Assembly (NCBI RefSeq): GCF_009789075.1
Contig: NZ_WNXQ01000001.1
Coordinates: 496,001-560,000, forward strand
Length of the DNA stretch: 64,000 nt
Source of the DNA: Pseudooceanicola pacificus
GTDB lineage: Bacteria; Pseudomonadota; Alphaproteobacteria; Rhodobacterales; Rhodobacteraceae
Reading direction: 5' to 3'
Part shown: in pieces, positions 62,701-64,000 of the stretch
Layout: each line of letters opens with the position of its first letter
How positions within the stretch are numbered: position 1 is the stretch's first letter
Position numbers and translations under genes: made by a program
The notes under the pieces: model-generated
What the model saw: only the letters and a program-made list of their open reading frames with translations
What the model was told of the DNA's origin: nothing
The model's database searches: none

Positions 62701-64000
62701 GCAGTTCGATCAGGTTCAGCGTCAGGGTAACCGGTTCGACCTGGGTGATCAGGCCCTCGATCAGCAGCACGTAGTCGCCGGTGGCAGGCAGGACAAAGGG
62801 CGCGCGGCTGGCGATCGAGGAGGCCGAGAATACCTCGCCTCCGTTCGGGTCGATCAGCCGCCAGCTGGCCTGAAAGGTGCCGCCCTCGGGCAGGTCGATC
62901 CCGAACCGCTGGCCTGCACTGCCCGAGAAGGCATAGCCCCGGGTCAGCGCGCCAGGGTCCAGCCGCACCGCCAGGGGCGCGCCCGGCTGCGTCCGCGGCA
63001 GGTCGGCAAGGCGCAGCAGGCGGAACGGCACCTCGCCCGAGGCCGCGTCGCTGCGGCCCACGGTCAGGGTATAATTGCCGGCATCCAGCCAGAAGCGCGA
63101 GCTGTCGCCCCGGTCGGTCGAAAACCGCCCCTCGGCCACGCGATGACCCTGCGCATCCTGCACCCACCAGCGGGCAGAGCTGTCGTTGAGCAGGCTGTCG
63201 AAATAGAACTCGCTGCCCGCCGCATGGCTGAAACTGTAGATCAGTCGCGCCTGGGTGTCGGGCAGGCTGTCGTGGTTGCGCTCTCCCAGCACCAGGTCCT
63301 TGGCGATCTCTTCGGGATCGAAGATGCGGAAACTGTAGTCGAGCGACCCTTCGCGGGTGGTCGGCGGCTGCAGGACAAGGCGATAGGTCCCGGTCTGCTG
63401 CAGGGTGAATCGCGACAGGTCGTACATGTAGTGCCGGGCGAGGATCCGGCCCGTGGGATCGACAAGCTGGAACTGCGCGCCGCTGCGGTTGCCCGAAAAG
63501 CTCAGCAGGTCGAACACCAGTTCCTGCCCGGCCACGCCGTCAAAGGCCAGCACGCGGGCGTCTGTGGCCACGGGCTCGCTGATCGTGGCCGTATCGCCCA
63601 GAGCGTAGTCTTCCGCATCCGACAGGTTCAGCAATCGGAAGGTGAAGGGATCCGGCCCGTACACCCCGGCAATCACCAGCTGGTAGGTGCCCGGCAGGAT
63701 CTCGAACAGGCGCGGATCGACGCTGTCGATACGCGCCCCGGCGACCTGCCGCCCCTCGGCATCGTAGAGGCCCCAGGTCATGGACTTGGTGTTCACCACC
63801 CGGCTGTCGAAATAGAGGCTGGCGGGGCTGTCGACGGTGACTTCCCAGCGTTGCACGCTGGAGGTCTGGGGCAGGCTGGCGGTCTGCACCTCGGCAAAGG
63901 CCAGAGGCGCGGGATTGCCGTCGCGGCGGATCAGCTCGACCGTGCGGGGGGTGGCGGCACCCGCGTCGCCATCCACGACAACGACATAGCGCCCGGCCTC
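32726..64000 (-). CDS. Giant secreted multidomain protein (at least 10,424 residues, 5' end outside window)
   Basis: One uninterrupted frame of 10,424 codons plus TAA, roughly 1 MDa, still open at 64000, so start codon and signal peptide are not visible. Order from the visible N-terminus: PPC-like sandwich repeats, 17 CARDB repeats, another PPC/IPT pair, a long unassigned region, a propeller-like region, nine Ig/cadherin-like repeats, an RHS-like region, a dockerin-like pair, Big_2/ZU5-like modules, a second propeller, an alpha/beta-hydrolase-like region, a helical region, an HExxHxxG metallopeptidase-like domain, a duplicated cadherin-cadherin-PKD cassette, a cohesin-like/EF-hand pair and a Gly-rich linker to a Cys-containing tail. 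Reading it by eye I saw cysteine only in the last 175 residues. It is probably a surface adhesin or enzyme-bearing matrix protein, exported by the four genes downstream (inference). Confidence 0.9.
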   Translation of the reverse strand, partial: EAGRYVVVVDGDAGAATPRTVELIRRDGNPAPLAFAEVQTASLPQTSSVQRWEVTVDSPASLYFDSRVVNTKSMTWGLYDAEGRQVAGARIDSVDPRLFEILPGTYQLVIAGVYGPDPFTFRLLNLSDAEDYALGDTATISEPVATDARVLAFDGVAGQELVFDLLSFSGNRSGAQFQLVDPTGRILARHYMYDLSRFTLQQTGTYRLVLQPPTTREGSLDYSFRIFDPEEIAKDLVLGERNHDSLPDTQARLIYSFSHAAGSEFYFDSLLNDSSARWWVQDAQGHRVAEGRFSTDRGDSSRFWLDAGNYTLTVGRSDAASGEVPFRLLRLADLPRTQPGAPLAVRLDPGALTRGYAFSGSAGQRFGIDLPEGGTFQASWRLIDPNGGEVFSASSIASRAPFVLPATGDYVLLIEGLITQVEPVTLTLNLIELPRAAPVPASSASPVRADLVPSGVTVAAVGTPQAGQPVTVSWTVRNTGGAAAQPWSDRVILRRADSGEIVGVAVVAPAAPLGAGGSVTRQAVLTLPRGAVGAGELIAEVEVDITNAVDEASGGIARETANIATVAFTAVSDALPDLVVENIRAEPAGAWVPGQAVTVRWTLRNAGGAAVTQAFSEQVRLRNLSIRNGPQFDLQSLAYDPATNGAIAAGGTVERSLTFTWPDGTDGTGRIGFEITTDVDTRIAEDNDEGTGETNNVTTLEVLSAPDLQVANMAISSDDPQAGDTVTFSWDVQNTGTADVPVTFVNRVRLYNFTTRTYVLDQPIPFPVQAGEILGAGATRSQSIAFTLPDNSNGAGDLRLEVTLDYTGPTRVLEDNAAGDAESNNVEYLSFTSRERSYADLQVAVPTLTGAPQAGAQVTVAWRITNAGDAASEARVDRVVLSTDDIIGNADDIVLGEVSRAALAPGAAENVSLALTLPAGLLGDYQLAVITDANNTVTEGDGEGNNLSGLLPVAIAAATAPDLRVEAVAGPTAASWGDTVPISWRVTNDGAAPATGGWVDRAYLSRDDVLDGSDVLLAEVAAPAGPLAVGQTYTASANVTIPGGLNGAWRLIVVTDAAAAVSEGAAEDNNATAAIEPLRLSSSPAADLVASRVEGPADGAPGEVVTVRWRVDNTGEGPARAPFRDRVYLSATGTTQGAQFLGDFIHNSQIAAGAGVDVELEVTLPTLPAGQWRFLVITDQGQQVFESGREENSALSDAPFGLTVPDLQVTNLSAPESAVSGSAITVAWTVENAGFGTAAAGRIDRIYLSRDGVVDNGDILLHQTTARPALDAGTPDMQSVDLVVPIEQRGDWRIIVVTDATDVVEEEEGESNNTFSRAFGIALAPHYDLEVSNVTAPARVVADPATITVGWTVTNISDQRGSEAAWTDQVWASRDSIIGDGDDILLGEYLRDGGLAPGGSYLRSEQIALPGGFSERLRIYVVADATGMVFEDGATGNNTATAPAVTDVARKPYADLALTSVEAAATAVSGTEIAVKWTVRNDGIGATDTGTWDDRLILSRNPDGSGQIASVSYSHIGILQVGDSYQRTATIRVPDGTQGTVYLTAVAGAYRAPYEFVLTGNNASDAQPVAITLAPSPDLQVTDIATLANAVEGQEIDIAWRVTNAGQAALDGTWSDRLVLVPVEAGKSAIVVGTYSNTRALAVGESYQRTERFRLPARIEGAYTLTVVTNYNRGIYEEGAAGDNNTGTDDRPLTVALNPRANLQVASVVATPRVTAGGSVQATFEIINQGAVAATGEWQDSVYLSLDDKLSADDILISRAGNPLALAPGESYSVTSAPGVVPLRWSGTAYVLVSTDSNARVDEYPFDNDNVKATAFQVDGLPRPDLVAGSVVAPAQAVYGSEIEVRYKVTNKGAGETLTDSWRDTIWIARDPRRPNTSAFVDVAGADFLKGNSARLLGSVTHTGVLPVGDSYEVTVRVKIPTDLPSGRYYITPWSDSYDVVAEDTLAINVNPDDPNEIDNNNYKGRAIDILGYTPVRPDLTVRSVTTGGPVVAGQDKLQVTWTVANDGLIDTPDGGWVDRVYLSDSPVLGAPGETLWLLGDVVPQAGIAPGESYTVTHGFDLPPSAGGKYVHVITDASVRGRQAVDEEDETNNLASGDADVTNTPADLRVIAVAAAPGATSGEPLTITWTVRNDGGAVWDGTEYWRDAVWLSRDPVLDRSRATHLGQVIHSNAAGLAAGASYTESMSFTLPAGTDGAYYLHVATDASGISGLPRGEALAGNAANVRGDYASTVYETEEDPTGNMGRGTVQITYAEPDLKITALDVPASGKSGQQVELSWTVTNDGTRGTREGSWYDRVFLSVDGALDPQDHMIGELRHTGPLGIGESYVATLLVDLPIGIEGDFTILVETDSAAREGGSYLPSTVRAGLRGVSSGADSVDEFVGEGNNGASATIAVEAAEAADLTITALTHPQRGVTGQPLTVNWEITNSGAFDTGSGWRDIVYLSRDESLDTRTDFFLGYHDHLDPLAAGDSRAVALTASLPKGLSGSYFVFVLSDPLQDGHPIGQVFEDGAEVNVRSSAQPLLIEQAPPADLVASQVEIGGGSAPGDTVTVTWRVTNESAAEAPGRWSDAVYLSRDGEWDIGDIFLGRFDHSGGLAPGAFYDAQLTADLPILADGTWRVLVRTDARNEVNEGAAEANNTTAGANPIGIESPLLTLGIPRTVPLDGSDERLFRIEVPAGQTLRVTLSGGDPQVPNEVFVKWDAPPTQSDFDASHDSVFGGGQSAVISSTEPGVYYILVRSFGGDAGAALDHTLTAELLPFQITGVSPDQGGSGRYVTMTIDGAGILPGAVAKLSRPGVAEFLPVSVLRVDATRIIATFDLEGAPHGLYDVIVVNADGEEAIEPYRYLVERQVERDVTVGLGGPRVVPAGRAGFYSVVVDSLTNVDTPYVYFTFGAPEMGTNDMAYGLPFLSFASNVGDGSDTPAEGLSGAQSALNQGGRLLAPGYAFDLAAEGQAQMTFAVQTYPGLQALIDRDFEGIKAYLYARFPDLEEADALSAGVDALKDVDPLFHEIFTDPAFDVVSGDLPWYLPFQFNVVAAATPMTRAEFVARQLADAETLRQAVLADAEAAPALQTLAADGDVWSSSFLAALQQAGLLRDDDTAPPVFETTRVNSMVAQLSQGLLLGPAGDELRSTGDLVEFFAKVREWYGDTPGEVAPIARYDVRQPPQGIPYSVPVPAIPDMAEYDLGLDRPTTFTAFNIYAPWLGEGAVNLPDFGSDATDGALEELDLDRFREIAGVAPGDGTSWLRGPVGAGEDNWVPAGVALPHEVGFALDETSPLPVRELRVVTTLDEALDARSFRLGGLTLGGLSVQVPEGRLVYQTDIDLSASRGFILRVSAGIDLDSRTATWLVQAIDPATGELLEGDGPEGLLRPGESGSVRYSVQADEETASGTEILSAARVIFDVSAPEDTDAYGFAIDSAAPQSSHTVTRIPGSDEYRIDWQATDEAGGSGLRDANIYASVDGGMFRIVARNDSTGSFVYSAPAGASVEFLVLARDMAGNRETPPAGIGSTGDLAPETPDLGGTEAAQTTTATPLDPAPAPAAEPANALFIAALDGVTSTVSPLRPGAFAAAVAPFAFEALATTPGSQGGIGALAVLGLADGSVIYSGGPDRAWLYRIDDQGAGGEEPFARLDTPIYGLGLTDDGRLWATSGGGALLELDPDSAEILARHGDSVTQALAVALDGRIYVSTGDGVALFDPASGSFTAFSETRVDSLAIAPDGSLWGTSWPDRGRVLKFAADGTAQVVAEVPAPLDSIAFGAEGTDFDGLAILTSVRNGTGENALSRIFALDVASHQIVSVAAATVRAEGIAALADGRVIVAHGTGLDVLRPLYAPQIVATTFADGEITARPVASFALRFDDDMATTGPGSVLNPANYALVNADGDILPITGLSYDAAAREVTLSFASLPRGVYAVSVSSLLQSARGVSLAASESFEFTRLEDVTANVRIEYRDTRYDRQTGAATYEVIVTNTGTRPLKAPLQLTLDTASPGASGTPLTGTLKGDIWLIDLTGAIGADGELAPGESASALAVSLVLEPGQRAAFAQGVRILPGSNTPPSMSQDPPTVAVIGEPLSYQFTAVDLDNDPLGYVLVQGPAGMSVNTLTGLLTWTPGADADPVTPVVVRVYDDVGGFAEVAWQIEIEEGTNSAPILEAPSPLIELIEGEEMRLPLLAYDPDMDGLLLFADNLPRGAYLDQATQELVWIPAAGQRGTYQGVVIGASDGSKETTQSFDIVVRPGNAPPVVATPKPLQVREGDLLRLPLSAADPEGDVLSFSAPFLPAGATIDPATGVLEWTPAYTQTGSYEIPVDVSDGVTIRRVVLQIEVLNANGAPVLQGFESWTVTEGQGLFFRTTGLDPDNPDFVLPERDANGALQFYAGSQDTTMSYRLTGLPQGASYDAETGQFFWQTGFSDAGRYVMRLTATDDGDGTGVTAERSIDIVITVEDLNRPPELPDLPNRTVSGGGTLTIPLASVDPDGNRLIFAATATRAAGSDQLSLDPEPVPLDGSSPFGILDTLADGTTVLRLTPQELDRGDWRIDLQVSDDGNGAAANVQSDAASFILTVEAGNLGPRIVPIAGLVAVPGQLLEHEFQVTDPDRDPLTYDLSGLPAGASIVPSTTYGRAILRWTPTAADLGAHSAVLKVSDSGGGEAAAVQSDSLSFAVTVRASNGAPLLQPVGTLTVAELATLSHKLQAADPDGDPLTFAAEGLPAGAVLDPLTGVLSFTPHSFQAGEYEVTLRVSDGLATAEEVITLAVSNTNRAPIFVPTPAQTGREGEALRFRLLAADVDGDGVVFEPVNALPPGARLNSTTGEFSWTPDYDQAGVHSIRIRVRDAGGATAEQTVALNVLNTNRLPELSITNRSIVLGETLTVALAATDPDLDDTLVLSVENLPDTASFDPATGMLTFTPEAGDLGDRVIKVTAFDGTDRVSRAMVLRVTRDAVPPVAVLDITPNFPARPGQVVTLSAAGSGFVPVTGFRLTIDGAEVALDDLNRASFTAGAPGKVVAVLEVTDADGRVGRVERTIAVRDAADRSGPVIATPIQDGAVLAAGAVNATISDATLDAWRISLVPGDGSAAILLAQGTEPVQGAVAQLRPGLVQSGFYTLRIEAVDIAGLRTVLERSVEVLPAPNATLRRVETDATVTLAGVQIALTRIYDARDAGRLGDFGPGWSAGWTDLRLDAGPAASPSRALAEGDRVHLTAPDGTRMTFTARFEVERIAGFDKITLRFDGDTPGYALTHNGPLLMAAEGGLYDAVSGLPYSPFGRGGHVLTLTTPDGTEWQSDGEGSIQGILRGGIRIRVSDSGLIAPDGDTVQVITNAYGGIAGLLLPDGSRRIYLYDSAGRLSFAGGSDMAQPVLYSYEPGRAGRLVTASGPDAATYAYAADGSAEELSSAHSFGVLAGALAYQGLADADGRLTTTLALRESELASLGGRVLLRVAIAGAAPDSVRLNGVEPLELNRSGGTSFALFLVERAGIHALTLTGAAAAGYRVQVRAAGDLNGDGAVDGIDLGAFDAAARDIDGDGTADAADRALLLQNFGLRPNEAPVITPQAQKTYADLAISIPLTPMTEDPEGDAIFYSIVGAVGGTAVLSPDGQSIVFTPEAGRTQPGRVILRASDGYRSSGPVDLAIDISGAALESIEFSQRMPTLADGTRMEFEITGRFADGGTADLPEGYVTVDFADPSVARLRRGQIEGLSDGFSLLSATRGAVTAATVVRVGALSDYDAGLATYGADVYPDTVIVTEGASRQLLLFDYAGENVVQTRPGEVTTIVANGDIVEVTPDGRIIGKAPGETVVQVIFRATEVLVPVRVQAPVVGDNIPVGPEGGVVQNAEGFQVGISEGSLPRETEVTITTLDQADIEAPPLPEGVGFTYAAAFRLDTGDAPMQVPAQLAIPTALAAGTKVLFYRISDFVTPTGTVKGYQEVESGIVDANGIARTTSPPHGGVQGPGDYVVAGIENDLAQKTGIVDIKAKGASDAVQTSAFVTGQGGVGGAFMGAINSGSKFVVTLARNVTSLVTTVFNADTLEYIGEKVLQVFAGIGEIVTSIVGSGAALAIQGNAPVITEAAAQLTGTTEGSAVIDPRLQVRGDRLRAPAGSNAPLPSWVIFGEFDADEMTGLMLEAGEEAAVDSVLRSKDGRAVAVRAEAGVANGKDALTVRPPRDILVTSIAVARPDRATQTFLGYTPSGMAGASQTGGAFTDVTFEFSEPVRMRGSDTDTFVSVERGITQPEGVEVETVRGKLDQLVVIRDTPRPDTSQIDSLPSLVARIPIGYLDGKGETIEDKGSARPGKVVMTTDNNRLYVALTGAGGVAVVDAVMYRQIDVKPEDKDHTNFIEIPGAAIGNLVMDRYNRRLLATDSRSDTVYVIGTDPNDLATYHKVITSVSLGGGMPITGATVTEDFTDLLVTQVDAANRTGRVAVFNFASILAGTPDPAPIATFGTRGAGNGAFLRNPSTVVTRIASEDNLTKAVILDRGTIGQPSAYSGQIVVISRGTDGKWSFETSVPFALSEAIDGQEASFDISDPVDIVFSRDGLTAFVMGQRRFDVTDLGRNPNLATTYSEDRIYNNPAGSNIAVVQNLLGTSRGLAPQIVAATRGIPESWGTELGLSADGRQLIMSGGRLGNVLVYSIDAIEKLLREIDTRELLSQHPIDDLNDEGDVIFGEPGFDERDTINKDIDLRAAYGLFFSRGSNEVVGAPPGFLGQYYGPIVTGGLANGVAESKSFINLTPKNVTGPLFVTAGTGSIKLPDYPANGTPTQPTFVFELPELDGLSEVVFTLAVAATGRGLFLGDSSADEIKALENLGYREAFQNNESSLGKLAVEGNRNRIFTRKFTRAEALEIIAAGGRFEVTLPTSVVLTKGQQYFWGVEVVQQGKDQPRVETKQASLVIAPADPPSGAAYAGVTVLTHGISTPFVGPDIEETTLFALAEAIAQAGNGTVLVYDPGSSANDPRRFGDWVRVSGPASDPRSANSLVLVTDWIKDSSTNDGGFAEAAGDAFYASLVDLDKRLDGLLTSPLHFIGQDRGTAVNSEIVQRLLVRIGDENLGNIQVTTIDPSPGVQPQQQVPIQKILAFAEDMTKLVAVGFFTYGVAQSYATIQSGGLSAAVTVPAAAAAFKNAKLAKEFGEKIAAATKVVRWMGFSELDLTNFRDPKTINWAGVDFADNYYQKAVDVKRGVSFSSIGTSLTTADVNLNLTGLPGFFEDDAVPDIDIGLFNSFQIGAGLGTVNARAVGWYLGTANLRADTYPTNGGSPDNIWRQASDRFVETKTAFPPPGDLWNFGKLARYYNDPRFPAAETIAQSAVGFDPNLKSWYVSREFEDAQQRLRVNSAVAEDGRAWEGVGTGWFYSSLGGGSKLQANIDGVSRDAYDPAKFNNATDSDLKAPVSEVFNGDFEASFRPFYGRVPIPFRSAYEIAGWSFHGGGIGNLDNMAPGVGDFDTATRFTGVPLPGLNALVPGFSAEKFLALLPTNTPAAVTKQLEELVKFFIGETFAAQEADDVIKKLLEAKWTEIPGALATFVQKASLKVFDVFTGGATYTILKEMMLKNIVNDQLYFNIGARVGEGDNQGLLNFFLDAEKRKVEDISVLGATGSFAREEIVKRIPAILKFIQDKLITWSFQLQAGRSLVHNTMVFDKVQDQLGIDIRWEDPAIELAKDLPSPEYPLNQLRVYADIDGALFELEPVNEGENRISVRNVGKTQRVLFQVPTTVQGKAGRLVIVHAATGERLAVGQTAIIDNIGFEGQVILTDTSKDSDDLNIFFSDNGQTVGGAQVAGSEALTVSETVGTAIDRHELTIFNRDDHAIDITIQVPVNDFLTITAVQGEWKRPDQRALSELPYRMQDGATTAALTLRLAGGETAKLGLSASVARDRLTELLGSSGVALLTGEIDIAWDVVGTTRHFEKTANVFYLLDGGDESSIDGTLQIADTVGDTTRALDIPILGALAATQGLIAGISPSYDSSWLSADASNPRNLRVSFAPTGLGAIPGAQPVYDDGGVMRLLWQGQEIGTVNIEARATTKQKVNLDTDALRAAIDERIAAILADEAERELPEEESFAALFDGLTGGEWDTVRDRIVERVNALLTTAGEDAYTVTEAVGGDLTYIFRQGEGSSTALPVERTEEEAAAAEARDTVDEAIAQHREDLTGARERFEAIGDELAGFFVADVEDQAALIQQAQSFGEQIGNASAAVSSARATLEREVAPITQLLGALEGDQAAFDDIGAGLVDLVGSISSETGKIMQSQTDLLDEQVRLMAALPEDTPEQVQAKNTLSSSLNDLFAGIGDITKSISEAGFLSGQGYLPQQGVDGEAGGALGKIMGSLANGGKINLGLGISLPIGGLLKDLQGTFFQTEGGGQLTGAIDMITRGTFDGIGALARHISQAKDALTGAGTVYTDPEATKSLPSLLGQIDQVVTSVQTLEGSIFDFNDLSGYMAAATTASDAALEKVGARASVMSGSVLDDLNTADSALYASEAVHMRQGLDETLAERQARLEGEVAQGGEAEAQASLERVILQRESLDTAQRGLSEQASQVHSEIGDLKAVLSGLPQFFPPAGEALSKLLGGGETESGSASGGGLLGQLTGSLGRITELSERIGGLGEMGQANMALSGGDIGAAIGRVGDIQGFLTEMGQSDFFQGETLFTPEMVQSMKGAFDKLGNTLKPSSGGGSGGGMFGGFNKKILTELLPLLEDSTSSSAPATNPLAQDKGFMKGLLGTLKDSTSKLTESLGGLFEQQEGALANLLGTSKSIKSDVEAGKGWFAEAEVKTERVSGGFGGMFSGLGNVSGLAKALGLDTSAAKVSESLGLTKDNIHKLSEIFQKIDTDSGGAISELLSGEISIETQNELRGAKFDLDAAWGRSSAELTVEGARLTKISDTVTGAELTAASDLSAAVTDGLSGLGAAVELGTAGIDAVGQALETLLAVPPGSSAAAEAALAGLKAALEAAKTDTDAAAEKVADLDDTTEEPLKDAINEVAEIGPATRLGLASFDFTPADTSNPAPGFTLAELLHPDVANTLTETQRLFRLDGLFNATYTGDRVIIDTAALFDSLRSRKDEADFDPVAEFAQTVAWTYTHEIAHTLGLPDLYDFATGAALPDAGLMGLRNDFALSDALADIVRLASNRQDAGAQVDLDRLTELLRTADAAGVLDSDETHQRDYAFAPLITSSPLAGTSWQVLGDVARIGTHGLDLTEGTTARTAAQRSYQVPQGATKLTFTIRSRMPLAAGQPPDAFEVALLDRLGNPLTRLPGLSMTDAALNLQADGTLRVGPGLSVGDPALAVDGYTERLVTVDLAGIAPSGQIVLSLDLIGFGAIDSVVQLRDIGFDVRLPEENTAPQAAAGQVVTVAEGGNVLVDLRPLVSDADGDPLTISIFTQPLRGTLQAVEPGVWRYTPAAEFSGEDSLVFQVSDGSKISLPTVLRLSVTPVNDSPVFTTSDTARVVEGGTLALQLGAADVDGDPLTFTLLDGPQGATLTAEGALEWMAGDGPGSSVFRIQVSDGQGGTAVQVLTVTVDNAAPVLTLGLPAGADTGKTVTAAIGFTDPGADPLAALRIDWGDGTVETLAPDATSASHVYAAPGQFNVTLNGTDKDGAAAASVSGSITVENINDPPVTSDGPAVTLDEDGSAIVDLRALTSDPDGDELTISIVTSPANGTLEVVEPGVWRYRPAADFNGSDSLTFTASDGQLTAPPATLALIVTPVNDAPVFTSLSTASVAEGGDFALQVAASDIDGDPLIYTLVSGPAGAVLWPTGLLEWRATDGPGAETFVVEVSDGQGGTARQSINLAIANVEPALALTLPAGAVVDTQVEVAIGVTDPGSDPLSALTIDWGDGTREVLAPDATAPTHSYNRPGSFTVTLRGTDKDGAEASASAVLRVDTPGLRVIGVTARTWGLYVQFNEPVDLGLPNPYRLPSRPQEPVDVEVLDAAGKTIRGSLVPDADGRAFSFIAAGEGLDPGTYTLRLRGDALSWKSKWDILSTGSGGVYETTVTLAPVGVRAMLEDAVAAPGTPLGQDGRGLEIDLRQAGGVQHLLVELHWDPDRMVVQGVETDLPGATWTLVQRSSGIAQYRLDLSAPLPPGQFSVGRLVGRMAQGVAYGSNGPAIELRVVEVNGAPQKLPEQLASADRALSLAALRGDADGDGRMTEADKRLFSAVLSDATLGFDAYSLVDPSLLFPASDGDGGGDGGDGTGEGGGTDSPTPGGGADGTGGGTGTRGTGSGLLASGAGLAAQRYAPSAVELIRTGGSLSSASPGALITYSYSRPVELCLIPEAAGGEAAAARAAKAGLCFEGDIADLADPDQRWRLTGIGTAGKAPADTDPQDGTVCVITGGGEDLDVGDIYRLVQGPAEDAAGGVTAPDTASGDALRRLCFEEVAPDELSLLPEAPAVAAPGGAEVSRLLPLAALALVSAGVRPDRARASDRRSLRATLLGDGADPEQR
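32800..33255 (-). other. Cysteine-containing C-terminal tail with short hydrophobic segment
   Basis: Cysteines occur here in VELCLIPE, GLCFEGD, TVCVITGG and RRLCFEEV (32,931-33,247), and nowhere else I could see in the visible protein. Near the end a 14-residue hydrophobic stretch RLLPLAALALVSAGV is followed by an Arg-rich tail (RPDRARASDRR), a layout resembling a C-terminal sorting/processing signal. Confidence 0.55.
33560..34090 (-). other. Cohesin-like strand region and EF-hand-type loop
   Basis: GVQHLLVELHWDPDRMVVQG with GQFSVGRLVGRMAQG resembles a cohesin beta-sandwich. It is followed by RGDADGDGRMTEADKRLFSAVL, a single Ca-binding dockerin-type half. A Gly/Asp-rich linker follows at about 33385-33530. 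Confidence 0.5.
34395..36050 (-). repeat. Tandem duplication of a cadherin-cadherin-PKD cassette
   Basis: Six domains in the order A-B-C-A'-B'-C' with a period of about 830 bases. A: NTAPQAAAGQVVTVAEGGNV and NDPPVTSDGPAVTLDEDGSA; B: NDSPVFTTSDTARVVEGG and NDAPVFTSLSTASVAEGG; C (PKD): LRIDWGDGTVETLAPDATSA and LTIDWGDGTREVLAPDATAP. Both halves share long DNA blocks, so this is a relatively recent in-frame duplication. Confidence 0.85.
36500..37090 (-). other. Metallopeptidase-like domain (HExxHxxGLxD) in the giant protein
   Basis: TYTHEIAHTLGLPDLYD has its first His at 36806-36808 (visible residue about 9,065). HExxHxxG with GLPDLYD is typical of M6 immune-inhibitor-A-like and related metzincin-type proteases. 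LMGLRNDFALSDALADI follows. It is the only clear catalytic motif in the visible protein; an autoprocessing or substrate-degrading role is possible. Confidence 0.65.
37100..39680 (-). other. Long helical, Ala/Glu/Gly-rich region of the giant protein
   Basis: About 860 residues predicted mostly helical by eye: EEEAAAAEARDTVDEAIAQ, ALIQQAQSFGEQIGNASAA, LDEQVRLMAALPEDTPE, DETLAERQARLEGEVAQGG, ISETGxx-type Gly/Leu segments (GLGISLPIGGLLKDLQG) and FLTEMGQSDFF. It resembles tape-measure or methyl-accepting-type coiled coils in texture only. It contrasts sharply with the beta-rich remainder of the protein. Confidence 0.6.
42830..43320 (-). other. Alpha/beta-hydrolase-like region in the giant protein
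   Basis: GVTVLTHGISTPFVGPD gives an oxyanion-hole HG motif; PLHFIGQDRGTAVNSEIVQRL, around 42950, is the nucleophile-elbow position. It reads G-Q-D-R-G, with Asp in the nucleophile place (compare G-x-S-x-G). Asp nucleophiles occur in haloalkane dehalogenases and epoxide hydrolases. Whether the domain is active is unknown. Confidence 0.5.
44100..45140 (-). other. Propeller-like region 2 (YVTN-like) of the giant protein
   Basis: KVVMTTDNNRLYVALTGAGG, IGNLVMDRYNRRLLATDSRSD and SDTVYVIGTDPNDLATYHK are strand-turn repeats of the YVTN/NHL kind, followed by DLLVTQVDAANRTGRVAVFNF and GLSADGRQLIMSGGRLGNVLV. Upstream (about 45270-47070) lie Big_2-like and ZU5-like segments (NIPVGPEGGVVQNAEGFQVG). Confidence 0.6.
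47390..47525 (-). other. Dockerin-like calcium-binding pair inside the giant protein
   Basis: AAGDLNGDGAVDGIDLGAF followed by RDIDGDGTADAADRALLLQNF gives two D-x-N/D-x-D-G loops each followed by a helix, the layout of type I dockerin. The position is central and not terminal, so it may simply be a calcium-stabilised spacer. Confidence 0.7.
47540..48610 (-). other. RHS-like region of the giant protein
   Basis: RIYDARDAGRLGDFGPGWSAG at its start resembles the first strand of RHS/YD proteins. GSRRIYLYDSAGRLSFAGGSD, VLYSYEPGRAGRLVTASG and ATYAYAADGSAEEL are YD-type repeats. No C-terminal toxin core follows, because the protein continues for thousands of residues. Confidence 0.65.
49170..51845 (-). 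repeat. Nine cadherin/Ig-like (He_PIG-type) repeats in the giant protein
   Basis: Each unit starts N-x-x-P and contains a D-P-x-x-D-x-L/V motif and a late G-A-x-x-D/N-x-x-T-G-x-L/F-x-W-T-P motif (for example DPATGVLEWTPAYTQTG, NSTTGEFSWTPDYDQAG). Units begin near 51845, 51560, 51280, 51010, 50660, 50300, 50010, 49735 and 49455. The motif is typical of putative Ig / dystroglycan-cadherin-like domains, often calcium-dependent. Confidence 0.85.
52480..53250 (-). other. Propeller-like region 1 of the giant protein
   Basis: Short repeats of the kind LADGSVIYSGGPDRAWLYRID, LTDDGRLWATSGGGALLELD, VALDGRIYVSTGDGVALFD and IAPDGSLWGTSWPDRGRVLKF give about six blades of a beta-propeller. The fold is inferred from the repeat spacing; it is probably a binding scaffold. 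Confidence 0.65.
56060..62660 (-). repeat. Array of 17 CARDB repeats in the giant protein
   Basis: Seventeen units, spaced about 350-460 bases, each starting with P/A-D-L-x-V and containing a W-T/R-V-x-N-x-G strand and a D-R-V-x-L-S-x-D block (for example PDLQVTNLSAPESAVSG, ADLTITALTHPQRG, PDLVAGSVVAPAQAVYG). CARDB is a cell-adhesion-related Ig-like domain. Units begin near 62645, 62275, 61884, 61485, 61115, 60741, 60386, 60020, 59635, 59268, 58895, 58530, 58068, 57690, 57232, 56792 and 56408. Confidence 0.9.
62690..64000 (-). repeat. PPC-like beta-sandwich repeats at visible N-terminus of the giant protein
   Basis: About four units of roughly 100 residues, each with a G-x-Y-x-L-V/T-V/I strand near the end (PGTYQLVIAG, TGTYRLVLQP, AGNYTLTVGR, TGDYVLLIEG). 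The pattern resembles bacterial pre-peptidase C-terminal domains. The array continues past the window edge. Confidence 0.7.
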
